From positions 46,120 through 110,119 of the forward strand of contig CAJUJJ010000005.1 of the NCBI GenBank assembly GCA_910586765.1: a stretch of DNA of 64,000 bases, written 5' to 3'. Numbering within the stretch: the first letter of the stretch is position 1; every line of letters starts with the position of its first letter. The notes under the pieces are model-generated. The model was not told the DNA's origin. It ran no database searches and was given only the letters and a program-made list of their open reading frames with translations. This DNA is from an uncultured Clostridia bacterium (GTDB lineage: Bacteria; Bacillota; Clostridia; Lachnospirales; Anaerotignaceae). Shown in pieces: positions 24,796-33,910 of this stretch. Both the position numbers and the translations under genes were made by a program.

Positions 24796-25926
24796 ATGAA
24801 AAAAGGTTTTTTGTCTGTTTCAAAAATTATTTCTACTGTGCTTTGCGTTAGCGTTTTAATGAGCAGTATGGTGTTTGCAGCAGAAAAAAAAGATACTACA
24901 CTTGATATTCAATCATTGGATTATCAGACGGCTGTGGATATGGCAGTTAAAAATGACTCGTCATTGAAAAAAATTGCTGACCAGATTGATGTAACATTGG
25001 ATAATAAAGAGGATTTGTTTGATGGTGGTGTGCGTCCTGGTGATAGTACACAGTTAGTTGTGGTAAGTGCTCAAAGATTGGCTTATTTGAGTAATATTTA
25101 TTCATTAGACGCAAGTTATCGTATTTCTAAAATTACAGAAGATGTTACTAAAATAGGTATACAAGCAGCAGTTAAAAATTCTTTTACTACAATATTGTTA
25201 AATCAAAGTAAATTGGATTTACTCCAAAAAAATTATAATTTGCAAAAACAACTTCTTGCTCAAGCAAATGTTAAAAATCAGGTTGGTGTAATGAGTAACA
25301 AGGATTTAGAAGATTTAAACAGACAGACACAACAAATGGCTGAGCAGATAAAACAATTACAAATGAACATAGATAATGCTTATATTGCATTAAATGACTT
25401 GATTGGTACAAATCCAGAAGATAGATATGAAATTGTAAATGAAGTGGAATATACACCTCTTGAAATGACTATGAGCTTAGAAATGTATATCAATAGAAAA
25501 CTCTCTACAGACCAATCTTTGCAAATGCAACAGATAGGAGTAGAAAATGCAGAATTTGCTGCAAAAACAATTTCACTTGGTACAACAGGCTCTCAATATA
25601 GAACAACAGAATTAGAAGCAACAAATGCAGCAAGAGATTATAAAAATGCAAAAGAAGACAAAGAAAAAAGTATTAGAGAGGCTTATATACAATTACAACA
25701 GCTGGAGTCTGCACGCAAAAATTTACAAACGGATTTAGAAAAAGCAAAATCAGATTTGGAAAAGGCAGAAGTAAATTTCAAAGTAGGAAATATTACAAAA
25801 TTAACATTAGACCAAGCAACACTCGCATTAGACAGCATTGAAAACAGCTTTTTAGAAAATACATTAAATCATGATTTGTTAATGTTTACATTTGACAATA
25901 CTTGTGTATTAGGCAGTGCAGGTTAA
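24796..25926 (+). CDS. TolC/outer-membrane-efflux-like coiled-coil protein
   Basis: The 376-residue protein has a signal peptide (MKKGFLSVSK.., cleavage near VFA at 29). Then comes YQTAVDMAVKNDSSLKKIADQ, the usual opening repeat of TolC-family proteins. Long heptad-rich helices at about 100-200 and 270-350 follow, with a second AVKN/NLQ-like repeat unit (ATNAARDYKNAKEDKEKSIRE). GNITKLTLDQATLALDSIENSFL near 335 matches the repeated motif of the family. TolC trimers cross the outer membrane in diderms, but Clostridia that lack one also encode relatives of unknown role. At 376 residues it is shorter than typical TolC (~430-490). It is the last gene before a terminator. Confidence 0.7.
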   Translation: MKKGFLSVSKIISTVLCVSVLMSSMVFAAEKKDTTLDIQSLDYQTAVDMAVKNDSSLKKIADQIDVTLDNKEDLFDGGVRPGDSTQLVVVSAQRLAYLSNIYSLDASYRISKITEDVTKIGIQAAVKNSFTTILLNQSKLDLLQKNYNLQKQLLAQANVKNQVGVMSNKDLEDLNRQTQQMAEQIKQLQMNIDNAYIALNDLIGTNPEDRYEIVNEVEYTPLEMTMSLEMYINRKLSTDQSLQMQQIGVENAEFAAKTISLGTTGSQYRTTELEATNAARDYKNAKEDKEKSIREAYIQLQQLESARKNLQTDLEKAKSDLEKAEVNFKVGNITKLTLDQATLALDSIENSFLENTLNHDLLMFTFDNTCVLGSAG

Positions 25927-25950
25927 AAAATAATATGGATTAAAAATGTC

Positions 25951-25980
25951 AGACAAGAATATTTTATTCTTGTCTTTTTC
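25951..25980 (+). terminator. Terminator of the TolC-like gene
   Basis: AGACAAGAATA and TATTCTTGTCT around a short loop, then TTTTTC. Confidence 0.85.
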
Positions 25981-26138
25981 TATTGCATTTTAATACAATA
26001 TACAGTTGATTTTATAGACAGAAATAGTATTTTTTTGACAAAAAATAGCTTTTTATTGCCAAAATAAAAAAATAGTGCTAGAATAAACGAATATAAAAAA
26101 AGAGTAAGTGTATATTTATTTATAAGGAGTGAATACAA

Positions 26139-27476
26139 ATGAAAGCACAAAAATGTATGCAATGGGTAGAAAGAGATAAAAAAGTAGTAGCACCTACACA
26201 ACATCTTTCTTATTTTCCATTAGTAGTAGAAAGTGCAAAAGATGCTATGATTTATGATGAAGATGGAAATGAATATATTGATTTTCTGAGTAGTGCATCA
26301 TCTTTAAATTTGGGGAGCAGTAATGATAAAATTACAGAAGCAATACAACAACAATTAAAAAAATGTACGCAATATACTGTAGCATATACTTATAGTGCTA
26401 CTATGATTGAATATGCAGAAAAACTTACTTCTATTTATCCAGGAGAAGTAAGAGCAAAAGTATTGTTTAGCAACTGTGGTTCTGATGCAAATGATGCTGC
26501 TGTAAAATTTGCAAGAGCATATACAGGACGTACTAAAATCATTACATTTTTAAATGGTTATCATGGTAATACCTATGGTTCTTCTTCTTTAACAGCTTGC
26601 ACGCCACGTATGCACGCTAAAATGGGACCTTTTTTACCAGAAATTTATCATTTTCCATTTTTTAGTTCTGATGTAGATGATGAAGAATGTGAAAGAGAAT
26701 GTTTAAAAGAAATGGAAAGAGCTTTTGCAACATATTTGCCACCAGAAGAAGTAGCAGCAGTGATTGTTGAGCCCTTGCAGGGAGATGGTGGAATGATGCC
26801 AGCACACACGATATTTATAAAAAAATTATATGATATTTGTAAAAAATATGATATTTTGTTTATTTCTGAAGAAGTGCAGCAGGCGTTTTATAGAACAGGA
26901 AAATTTTTTGGCATAGAACATTATGATATTGTACCAGATGGCATTATTATGGGTAAATTTGTTGGAGCAAGTTTGACATTAGGTGCTTTTATGGCAAGAG
27001 AAGAAATTATGGATTGTTTGAAAGCTCCAGCACATTTGTTTACATTGGGAGGAAATGCCATTGCTTGTGCAGCAGGAAATGCTGCTTTTGATTATATGCA
27101 GTCAGAAGAATTTCAAAATATATTAAAAAGGAACTGCGATATATTACAACAAGGATTTGCTATGTTAAAACAAAAACATGGCGATATTATTAGTACAATG
27201 AATGGATTAGGTTTGTCTTATGGTATTGGTATTGTAAAACAACAAAATGGACAAAAAGTAGCTGACCCAGAGGGTACGTTTAAAATATTGTACAGAGCAT
27301 ATGAAAAAGGTTTGCTTATGATTTCTGTAGCAGATAATATATTGAGAATACAGCCACCTTTGAATATTGATGAAAATTTATTCAAAAAAGCATTTACTAT
27401 AATAGATGAAGCAATGCAAGAGTATAAACAAGGCAGTATTCCAGATAAAGTATTAGATTTTAAACAAGGTTGGTAA
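26139..27476 (+). CDS. Class III PLP aminotransferase
   Basis: The 445-residue protein belongs to the class III aminotransferases (4-aminobutyrate, ornithine, diaminobutyrate and beta-alanine types). Visible motifs: MIYDEDGNEYIDFLSSASSLNLGS near residue 35, LFSNCGSDANDAAVKFARAYTGR near 110, TFLNGYHGNTYGSS near 135, VIVEPLQGDGGMM near 210, FISEEVQQAFYRTGKF near 243 (Asp of the usual DEVQ replaced by Glu), and IIMGKFVGASLTLGAF near 270 with the probable PLP lysine. The usual IFD-like DE pair and MGKG are altered, so substrate is uncertain. It is a monocistronic gene ended by the terminator at 27498. A good start with AAGGAG is seen. Confidence 0.85.
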   Translation: MKAQKCMQWVERDKKVVAPTQHLSYFPLVVESAKDAMIYDEDGNEYIDFLSSASSLNLGSSNDKITEAIQQQLKKCTQYTVAYTYSATMIEYAEKLTSIYPGEVRAKVLFSNCGSDANDAAVKFARAYTGRTKIITFLNGYHGNTYGSSSLTACTPRMHAKMGPFLPEIYHFPFFSSDVDDEECERECLKEMERAFATYLPPEEVAAVIVEPLQGDGGMMPAHTIFIKKLYDICKKYDILFISEEVQQAFYRTGKFFGIEHYDIVPDGIIMGKFVGASLTLGAFMAREEIMDCLKAPAHLFTLGGNAIACAAGNAAFDYMQSEEFQNILKRNCDILQQGFAMLKQKHGDIISTMNGLGLSYGIGIVKQQNGQKVADPEGTFKILYRAYEKGLLMISVADNILRIQPPLNIDENLFKKAFTIIDEAMQEYKQGSIPDKVLDFKQGW

Positions 27477-27497
27477 TCATTTTAATATAAAGTAAAG

Positions 27498-27530
27498 AAA
27501 GCGTGTCGAATTTATCGACACGCTTTTTTT
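27498..27530 (+). terminator. Terminator of the aminotransferase gene
   Basis: AAAGCGTGTCGA and TCGACACGCTTT around ATTTA, then a run of T. Confidence 0.9.
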
Positions 27531-27608
27531 TATAAAAAAATTACATATTTTTTATGATTTGGCAAAAGCTAATGAAATAATAAAGTATATTAAAGTAGGT
27601 GATGTCTG

Positions 27609-29096
27609 TTGGAACAGATTTCAAAAAATTTAGAAAAAAATATCACTGTAATAGAAAATGCTTTTCAAAATTGCGGTGATATTGTAAAAAGACGTTTTTT
27701 TGTAGGAGAGAAAAAAGAAATTGCTGTATATATGGTGTATACAGACAATATTGTAAATGGTAGTGCCATAGAGGAGAGCATATTAACAAATATTATGAAC
27801 CGTTGTCGTATTGACGGTAAAAAGGAGGGTATGCTCAAAAGATTAAATGAAGAAGTTATTGCTATAGGAGAAATGACAGAAGTTAAAACATTTCAAGAAA
27901 TATTTGATGCGGTACTTTTAGGAGATACCATATTGCTTATGGACGGAAATGACATTGCATTGCAGGCCTCTACAAAAGGTTTTCCTTCCAGAGGAGTAAG
28001 CGAGGCTAAAACAGAGGTGGTTGTACAAGGCCCCAAAGATGCTTTTACAGAAATAGGAGCAACCAATATTGTATTAATTAGGAGAAGAATAAGAGATACA
28101 AAATTAAAAGTAAAAAGAACAAAAGTAGGAAAAAGAAGTAAAACAGATGTTGCGATATTGTATATGGAGGATATTGTAAGAAAAGAAATATTACAAGAAG
28201 TAGAAAACAGAATAAATCAAATTGACATTGATGTGATATTAGACAGTGGGTATATTGACCAGCTTTTAGAAAATAGATGGCTTTCTCCTTTTCCGCAACT
28301 ACAAATGACAGAACGCCCAGATAAAGCAAGTTCTGCATTGTTAGAAGGACGTGTTGTAATTGTAATAGATAATACTCCTTTTGTTGTAATAGCACCTGCG
28401 ACATTAAATGTATTTTTTCAAGCAGCAGAGGACTACTATGACAGATGGGAAATTATGAGTTTTATAAGATTGATAAGATATTGTGCTGGATTTTTAGCAG
28501 TAGCATTGCCCGGATTGTATATTGCATTGACAGTATTTCACCCGTCTATGATACCAACTAATTTAGCACTGAAAATTGCAGAAACAAGACAAAATATTCC
28601 TTTTCCAGCAGTAGGAGAGATATTAATAATGGAATTAGCTTTTGAACTTTTGAGAGAAGCAGGTATTCGATTGCCTTCTCCTGTCAGTTCCACAATAGGC
28701 ATTGTAGGAGGCATTATTATAGGGCAGGCAGCCGTAGAAGCAGGTATTGTTAGTCCGAGTGTTGTAATTGTTTCTGCATTAACGGGAATATGTACTTTTG
28801 TTATTCCGAATATTGCATTGGTTTCAGGGCTGCGTTTAACAAAATATATTGTATTACTGTTTTCTGCAATATTAGGATTATATGGTTTTTGGCTTGCATT
28901 GATATTAATGCTCATTCATATGGCAAGTTTAAAAAGTTTTCATATACCATTTTTATATCCTTTTTGCTCTGCATCAGTAAACGACTATAATGATTTAGAG
29001 GACAGTATATTCCGTTTACCATTGTGGTTTATGAAAAAAAGACCTATTTTTTCTAATGACAAACATAGACAAAGAGAAAAGGGAGGCAGTATGTAA
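27609..29096 (+). CDS. gerA: Spore germination protein GerA family, A subunit
   Basis: The 495-residue protein has a large N-terminal cytosolic part (about residues 1-240). PSRGVSEAKTEVVVQGPKDAFTE near 133 and RRRIRDTKLKVKRTKVGKRSKTDVA near 160 are the conserved GerA-family sequences. About five membrane segments follow (residues 240-460), with FAELLREAGIRLPSP-like text near 330. A subunits form, with B and C, a germinant receptor in the spore inner membrane. The start is a TTG with TAGGTGATG about eight bases upstream. The three genes gerA-gerB-gerC are joined by TAATG and ATGA overlaps, so one coupled operon is clear. Its stop overlaps the gerB start by one base. Germinant specificity cannot be read. 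Confidence 0.93.
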   Translation: MEQISKNLEKNITVIENAFQNCGDIVKRRFFVGEKKEIAVYMVYTDNIVNGSAIEESILTNIMNRCRIDGKKEGMLKRLNEEVIAIGEMTEVKTFQEIFDAVLLGDTILLMDGNDIALQASTKGFPSRGVSEAKTEVVVQGPKDAFTEIGATNIVLIRRRIRDTKLKVKRTKVGKRSKTDVAILYMEDIVRKEILQEVENRINQIDIDVILDSGYIDQLLENRWLSPFPQLQMTERPDKASSALLEGRVVIVIDNTPFVVIAPATLNVFFQAAEDYYDRWEIMSFIRLIRYCAGFLAVALPGLYIALTVFHPSMIPTNLALKIAETRQNIPFPAVGEILIMELAFELLREAGIRLPSPVSSTIGIVGGIIIGQAAVEAGIVSPSVVIVSALTGICTFVIPNIALVSGLRLTKYIVLLFSAILGLYGFWLALILMLIHMASLKSFHIPFLYPFCSASVNDYNDLEDSIFRLPLWFMKKRPIFSNDKHRQREKGGSM

Positions 29097-30196
29097 TGTT
29101 TTCCGAAAATGACAAAATTTCAATAAGACAATTACAAGCATTGCTGATATTGGATTTATTTGGAACAGGCGTTGTAACACTTCCAAGACAGACAGTAAAT
29201 GCAGCAGGGAATGATGCTTATATTGCAGTGCTTTTAGGCAGTATTATTATGGCAGTTTTTACACTTGTTTTTACGACATTAGGACAAAGACATACTGACA
29301 AAACGGTAGTAGAAATTTCTCAACAGCTTTTTACTCGTCCTGTAGGATTGCTATTGTCATTGGGACTAGCAGTAAAAATAATGATAGGGGCAGGACTAGA
29401 ATTGCGTATATTTTGCGAAATGATAGGACAATCTATGCTTTTTCGTACTCCCATATTTATCACAGCACTTGCTATGCTTATAATTTGCGGTTATGTATCT
29501 ACAATAGGATATGAATGTCGTGCCAGAACAGGAGAAATATTGTTTGTATTTGTATTTGTGCCATTTTTGATATTGATGCTTTTGGCTATTTTTACAGCAG
29601 ATTATAGCAATTTGCGTCCAGTGCTGAGTCATAGCACTTCTGACATTGCAAAAGGAGTATGGTATACTGTACTTTCTTTTCAAGGATTAGAATTTTTATT
29701 TTTGGTATTTCCTTATTTACAACGTCCTAAAAGAGCGAAAAAAGGTATGCTTCAAGCAGGATTTGTTATTGGGTTTTTTATGACGCTTATAACACTTTTG
29801 ACTATAGCAGTTTTTGGACAATATTCTGTAGTAAATAAATTATTTCCAGTGCTTCAAATGATGGACTCATTACAATTACCAGGTTCTTTTTTAGATAGAC
29901 AAGATATATTTATGTTATGGTTTTGGGTAGTTTCTATATTTGCATCTGTAAGTGCAGCATTATTTTTTGTCACAATATTATTTGAAAGAATGCAGCAAAA
30001 TAAAAAAATACCTGCAAGAAAATGGATACTATTTGTTATGGTAATTGTATTTTTGGTGGCTGTATTGCCGCAAGATGTAGCGAGTACACATGAATATATG
30101 GAATTATTAAAAAAATATGGAGGTACATTTTATATTTTAATATTGCCTGTTGTGCTTTTGCTAGTAGATAACATAAAAAGGAGGAAACAAGTATGA
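29096..30196 (+). CDS. gerB: Spore germination protein GerB family, B subunit
   Basis: The 366-residue protein is an APC-type amino-acid permease-like membrane protein with about ten hydrophobic segments. The N-terminal KISIRQLQALLILDLFGTGVVTLPRQ is the family's opening, and FPYLQRPKRAKKGMLQAGFV near residue 205 is the conserved cytosolic loop. B subunits are thought to bind the germinant. It starts at the TAATG overlap with gerA and ends at the ATGA overlap with gerC, so the three subunits are made in series. Confidence 0.92.
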   Translation: MFSENDKISIRQLQALLILDLFGTGVVTLPRQTVNAAGNDAYIAVLLGSIIMAVFTLVFTTLGQRHTDKTVVEISQQLFTRPVGLLLSLGLAVKIMIGAGLELRIFCEMIGQSMLFRTPIFITALAMLIICGYVSTIGYECRARTGEILFVFVFVPFLILMLLAIFTADYSNLRPVLSHSTSDIAKGVWYTVLSFQGLEFLFLVFPYLQRPKRAKKGMLQAGFVIGFFMTLITLLTIAVFGQYSVVNKLFPVLQMMDSLQLPGSFLDRQDIFMLWFWVVSIFASVSAALFFVTILFERMQQNKKIPARKWILFVMVIVFLVAVLPQDVASTHEYMELLKKYGGTFYILILPVVLLLVDNIKRRKQV

Positions 30197-31320
30197 ACTG
30201 CATAAAAAAGGGCTTGATATTGTTAATAGTTTGTTTCCTTACTGGCTGTTGGGATAATAAAGAAATGGAAGACAGAAGTTATATTATTACAATGGGTATA
30301 GATAAAAGTGATGATGATAATAAATATTTGTTAACATTAGCACCTGCACAGCTTTCAGCAATGAATAGCGGAGAGGAAAGTAGCAATAGTGAAGCACCAG
30401 AAAAAGGCATTACCGTAAAAGGAGATAGTATTGCAGCAGCTGTAAGGCAAGCAGATACTTACAGTAGCAGACAGGTTTATTTGGGACAATTAAAAACAGT
30501 GGTATTAGGAAAAGAATTGCTTCAACAAAAACAATATTTGCAGTCTGTACTAGATGAGTTAGAAAGAAATCAAGATATTTCAGGAAAAATTATATTGCTG
30601 GGTACAGAAGACAGTGCAGGGGAATGTGTCAATGCTATATTAGAAGAAGATGCTTCTACAGGACTTTTTATATGGGATTTTTATAAAAATACAGCACAAG
30701 ATGTTGCAGTAACAAAAAAATTAGATTTAGAAACATTTTTGAGAGAATTAAGACAAAGTCAAGGAAATAGTATATTACCTAGAATTACAGTAACAAAACA
30801 AGGCATTAAAATTGGAGGAGGCATTGCATTAAGTGATTACGCATTTATTGGCGATTTAACAGACAAACAGGAACAAGGGGTATTACTAATGCAAGGAGAA
30901 GGAAAAGGAGCTGTAATAGAAGGAATTTGGCAAAATAATACCATTCCTATGTGGGTTTATAAAAATAAAAGTAAATTATATTTTACAGAAGAAAATAATC
31001 AGCTCGTTTGTCATATAAAACTTTTTATAGAAGGTAGTGCAGAAGGAAGCAATTTAGAAAGCAGAAACATATTTCAAAGTAGTTCTATAAATGAAATAGA
31101 AAATATGTTTGAAATCATCATAAAATCAGAAATAGAAAATACAATAGCATTAGCACAAAAAAAATATAAAAAAGATATATTTGATATAGCTTCTGAATTG
31201 AAAAAACAAAATATAGAGCTTTATCAAAAATATGGAAGTAATGCAGATGAAATGATACAAAATACAGTATTTGATACAACTGTTTCTGTCAAAATTAGAA
31301 CAATAGGTGTTGTAGATTGA
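30193..31320 (+). CDS. gerC: Ger(x)C family germination lipoprotein, C subunit
   Basis: The 375-residue protein has a lipoprotein signal with LTGCWDNKEMEDRSY; Cys at about 19 is lipidated in the family and W-D-x-x-E is the family hallmark. The rest has the three-domain Ger(x)C fold: LTLAPAQLSA near 50, SSRQVYLGQLKTVVLGKELL near 93, and a C-terminal domain with KIRTIGVV. C subunits sit on the outer face of the spore inner membrane. It overlaps gerB by four bases. It ends about 80 bases before the spoIIR start; no strong terminator is seen between them. Confidence 0.92.
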   Translation: MNCIKKGLILLIVCFLTGCWDNKEMEDRSYIITMGIDKSDDDNKYLLTLAPAQLSAMNSGEESSNSEAPEKGITVKGDSIAAAVRQADTYSSRQVYLGQLKTVVLGKELLQQKQYLQSVLDELERNQDISGKIILLGTEDSAGECVNAILEEDASTGLFIWDFYKNTAQDVAVTKKLDLETFLRELRQSQGNSILPRITVTKQGIKIGGGIALSDYAFIGDLTDKQEQGVLLMQGEGKGAVIEGIWQNNTIPMWVYKNKSKLYFTEENNQLVCHIKLFIEGSAEGSNLESRNIFQSSSINEIENMFEIIIKSEIENTIALAQKKYKKDIFDIASELKKQNIELYQKYGSNADEMIQNTVFDTTVSVKIRTIGVVD

Positions 31321-31401
31321 TTTATTTTTTTTAATAGAGAGGTATAAAATTTGATATTGTGGTCAATCCTTTTTTCATCAAATAAAAAAGCAGGTGAAAA
31401 T

Positions 31402-32082
31402 ATGAAAGGATTGGCATATACATATTATAGAGCGAAATATATATTAAAAATGGAGAAAAAAAATATTTTATGGTGTTGTGCTTTGACACTGACATTTTTG
31501 TTGTGCTGTAGTGTTTATGCTACAAAAGTGTATTCAGAGCATATACAAAACGGTATAGCACAAAAAGTAATACGTTTCCATGTATTAGCAAATAGTGATA
31601 CAGAAAGTGACCAAAATTTAAAATTAGCAGTAAGAGATGCGATATTACAGCAATTAGGGGAAGAATTAGAAAACTGTCATAACAAAGAACAAACAAAACA
31701 ATATTTAAAAAATAATATGGACAGAATAAAAAATATAGCATTACAAGAAATTGCTATACAAGGATATGACTATGATGTAAATGTAAGTTTAGAAAACACA
31801 GTATTTCCATTAAAAAAATATGGAGAATTGACATTTCCTGCTGGAATGTATGAGGCGTTACGTGTGGAAATAGGAAAAGCAAAAGGGAAAAATTGGTGGT
31901 GTGTAGTATATCCTCCTTTGTGTTATGTAGATGTTGCTTGTTCAGAAATAACAGAAGAAAGTAAAATCCGTTTGCAGGGAAGTTTAACAGAAGAAGAATT
32001 TTGTATTATAGATAATGCAGAGCAAGAAATAAGCACAAATGTAAAATTTAAAATAGTAGAGTGGTGGCAGGAAAGAAAATAA
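31402..32082 (+). CDS. spoIIR: Stage II sporulation protein R
   Basis: The 226-residue product is the forespore-secreted signal protein that triggers SpoIIGA to activate sigma-E in the mother cell. A hydrophobic segment at about residues 22-42 serves for export, followed by IQNGIAQKVIRFHVLANSDTES, the SpoIIR family hallmark. LTFPAGMYEALRVEIGKAKGKNWWCVVYPPLCYVD near 150 is also typical. I chose the ATG at 31402 (AGGTGA four bases before); a TTG at 31351 would add 17 unconserved residues, and another Met lies at 31453. The gene follows gerC closely, which puts germination and sporulation genes together. Confidence 0.9.
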   Translation: MKGLAYTYYRAKYILKMEKKNILWCCALTLTFLLCCSVYATKVYSEHIQNGIAQKVIRFHVLANSDTESDQNLKLAVRDAILQQLGEELENCHNKEQTKQYLKNNMDRIKNIALQEIAIQGYDYDVNVSLENTVFPLKKYGELTFPAGMYEALRVEIGKAKGKNWWCVVYPPLCYVDVACSEITEESKIRLQGSLTEEEFCIIDNAEQEISTNVKFKIVEWWQERK

Positions 32083-32111
32083 CATCGAAAAAGTTGTTTT
32101 GGAGTGATACT

Positions 32112-32819
32112 ATGAAAAATAAAATGTTTAAAATTATTTTTTTGCTATGTTGTGTGTTTTTGACAGCATCAGCGGCATTATATTGCAAAAATAAAAATGA
32201 AACAGTTGAAGCAATTTCTTATGTTTCTTGGGGAACAAGAGGACAGCTTGTAAGAGATGTACAACAAGCATTAAAAAACAGAGGATATTATACAGGGAAT
32301 GTAGACGGCATTTATGGCACAGGTACATATAATGCGATTGTATCATTTCAAAGGGACAATGGATTGACAACAGATGGTATTGCAGGAGAGGCAACATTGA
32401 GGGCATTGGGAATTTCTTCTGGAACGGGAAGCAGCGGCATAGGACAAACAGGACAAAGCGATATTGATGAAGATTTATATTTGCTAGCTTCAGCAATACA
32501 TGGAGAGGCAAGAGGAGAACCCTATGAAGGACAGGTAGCAGTAGGTGCAGTTATATTAAATAGAGTATCTAGTGAAGATTTTCCAAATTCTATTGCTGAA
32601 GTAGTATATCAAAGAGGGGCTTTTGATGCAGTAAGAGATGGACAGATTACATTAACACCAAATGATACTGCATTTCGTGCAGCACAAGATGCTTTAAATG
32701 GTTGGGACCCTACAAATGGAGCATTATATTATTGGAACCCCGCTACAGCAACAAGTCGATGGATATGGTCAGTACCTATTACAACATCAATAGGAAGACA
32801 CGTGTTTGGTGTAAAATAG
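32112..32819 (+). CDS. sleB: SleB-like cortex/cell wall hydrolase with PG-binding domain
   Basis: The 235-residue protein has a signal peptide or anchor (residues 1-27), then a peptidoglycan-binding_1 domain (residues about 40-95; GQLVRDVQQALKNRGYYTG, GTGTYNAIVSFQRDNGL). The C-terminal Hydrolase_2 domain (about 118-235) reads LYLLASAIHGEARGEPYEGQ with the catalytic Glu near AIHGEA, and GALYYWNP near 210. This is the layout of the germination-specific lytic transglycosylase SleB. I chose ATG 32112 with GGAGTGAT upstream; an upstream GTG would overlap spoIIR by 22 bases. A vegetative wall hydrolase of the same family is possible. Confidence 0.85.
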   Translation: MKNKMFKIIFLLCCVFLTASAALYCKNKNETVEAISYVSWGTRGQLVRDVQQALKNRGYYTGNVDGIYGTGTYNAIVSFQRDNGLTTDGIAGEATLRALGISSGTGSSGIGQTGQSDIDEDLYLLASAIHGEARGEPYEGQVAVGAVILNRVSSEDFPNSIAEVVYQRGAFDAVRDGQITLTPNDTAFRAAQDALNGWDPTNGALYYWNPATATSRWIWSVPITTSIGRHVFGVK

Positions 32820-32829
32820 TCACACAAAG

Positions 32830-32857
32830 GCCATTGGAAGAAATACTTCCAATGGCT
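32830..32857. terminator. Hairpin between convergent sleB-like and DUF1294 genes
   Basis: GCCATTGGAAG and CTTCCAATGGC around five bases. T-runs are weak on both sides, but it is placed where a bidirectional terminator is expected. Confidence 0.6.
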
Positions 32858-32868
32858 TATACTTTGTA

Positions 32869-33201
32869 TCATATCCATGTCATGATGTAGCTGCTTGTCG
32901 CTTCTGGAAGTAGCAAAAATGTTTTTGATTTGGAAAAAAGTAATATCCATAACATAATTTGAAAAAACAAAGCTAAAGCAAAAATTACATAAAAATACCA
33001 CTTTTTTGTTTTATGATGAAATAACTTCATAGATAAAAAACCACCTATACTGCCACCCAATAATGCTAATATAAAAAGAGTAGCTTCAGGAATACGCCTC
33101 TTTTCTTTTACAGCACAATGTTTGTCAAAACCCATTGTAAAAAATAATGCTATATTTATAATGAGTGTATAGAGTAATAATATTTTTATATACAAAGACA
33201 T
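32869..33201 (-). CDS. DUF1294 small membrane protein
   Basis: The 110-residue protein has three hydrophobic stretches: residues 6-24, about 43-62 and about 70-92. FDKHCAVKEKRRIPEATLFILALLGGSIGG is the DUF1294 hallmark: K-x-x-A-x-x-x-x-x-R-x-x-E then L..GG..G. Its function is not known. mgsA ends one base before its start codon region, so the two may be cotranscribed from the mgsA side. Confidence 0.8.
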   Translation of the reverse strand: MSLYIKILLLYTLIINIALFFTMGFDKHCAVKEKRRIPEATLFILALLGGSIGGFLSMKLFHHKTKKWYFYVIFALALFFQIMLWILLFSKSKTFLLLPEATSSYIMTWI

Positions 33202-33202
33202 A

Positions 33203-33598
33203 TCATTTCACCACGTTTCTCCAATCTAAATCACCTCTATCTAAAGCAAGAAGTAGTATTTCTGCTGTAGCCAAATTGCTTGCAAGAGGAATGTTGTGCA
33301 TATCGCAAAGACGCAATATAGAATTAATATCAGGTTCATAATTTTTTTGTGTTACAGGGTCTCTTAAAAAAATCACTAAGTCAATATCATTGCTTGCCAC
33401 TTGTGCACCAAGCTGCTGCTCACCGCCCAAAGGGCCTGCTAGATATTTATGAACAATAAGATTTGCTGTTTCTTCTACAAGACGGCCTGTTGTACCTGTA
33501 GCATATAATTCGTGTTTACAAAGTATATGACGGTATGCAATACAAAGATTTTCCATCAATTTTTTTTTGTTGTCGTGTGCAATTAAAGCTATATTCAT
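33203..33598 (-). CDS. mgsA: Methylglyoxal synthase
   Basis: The 131-residue protein converts dihydroxyacetone phosphate to methylglyoxal. It begins MNIALIAHDNKKKLM, has YATGTTGRLV near residue 43, GPLGGEQQLGA near 67 and DLVIFLRDP near 85 with the catalytic Asp, all typical of MgsA. Length is normal (about 130-150). The enzyme acts in the cytosol when phosphate is low or sugar phosphates pile up. It leads a two-gene unit with the DUF1294 gene on the minus strand. Confidence 0.95.
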   Translation of the reverse strand: MNIALIAHDNKKKLMENLCIAYRHILCKHELYATGTTGRLVEETANLIVHKYLAGPLGGEQQLGAQVASNDIDLVIFLRDPVTQKNYEPDINSILRLCDMHNIPLASNLATAEILLLALDRGDLDWRNVVK

Positions 33599-33910
33599 AA
33601 TTCAAACTATTACGAAAAAATTATAATAAATAATAAACTTTATATGTAGTATAAAAAAAGTTTATTTGTGCTTTATTATAATGCTGCAAGTTTTATCGTA
33701 ATTTCTCCTTTCTTTATTTATTATATCTTTTGTGATACGTAACGCTGCAACCTGCGTTTTCTTTTGTGAGAATTTTTAACTTGTCATTAGATAATAGGTA
33801 TTTTATTTATCTAATAGTGTAGTTATTATCAAAACAGGCAAAATGCCCATATTGTTTTCGTCACATTTGCACATAATTCAATCAATTTTAAAAGAGTATG
33901 GAAGTAAATT
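33599..33910. other. 312-base gap between rodA and mgsA
   Basis: It holds several short inverted repeats: AATAAACTTT/AAAGTTTATT at 33632-33666 just before mgsA, ATTAGATA/TATCTAAT near 33785-33823, and GGCAAAATGCC near 33838. On the minus strand an AAAGGAG sequence (near 33711) is followed only by a few sense codons before a stop, so no gene was called. The hairpin at 33785 may end the rodA transcript. Confidence 0.4.
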
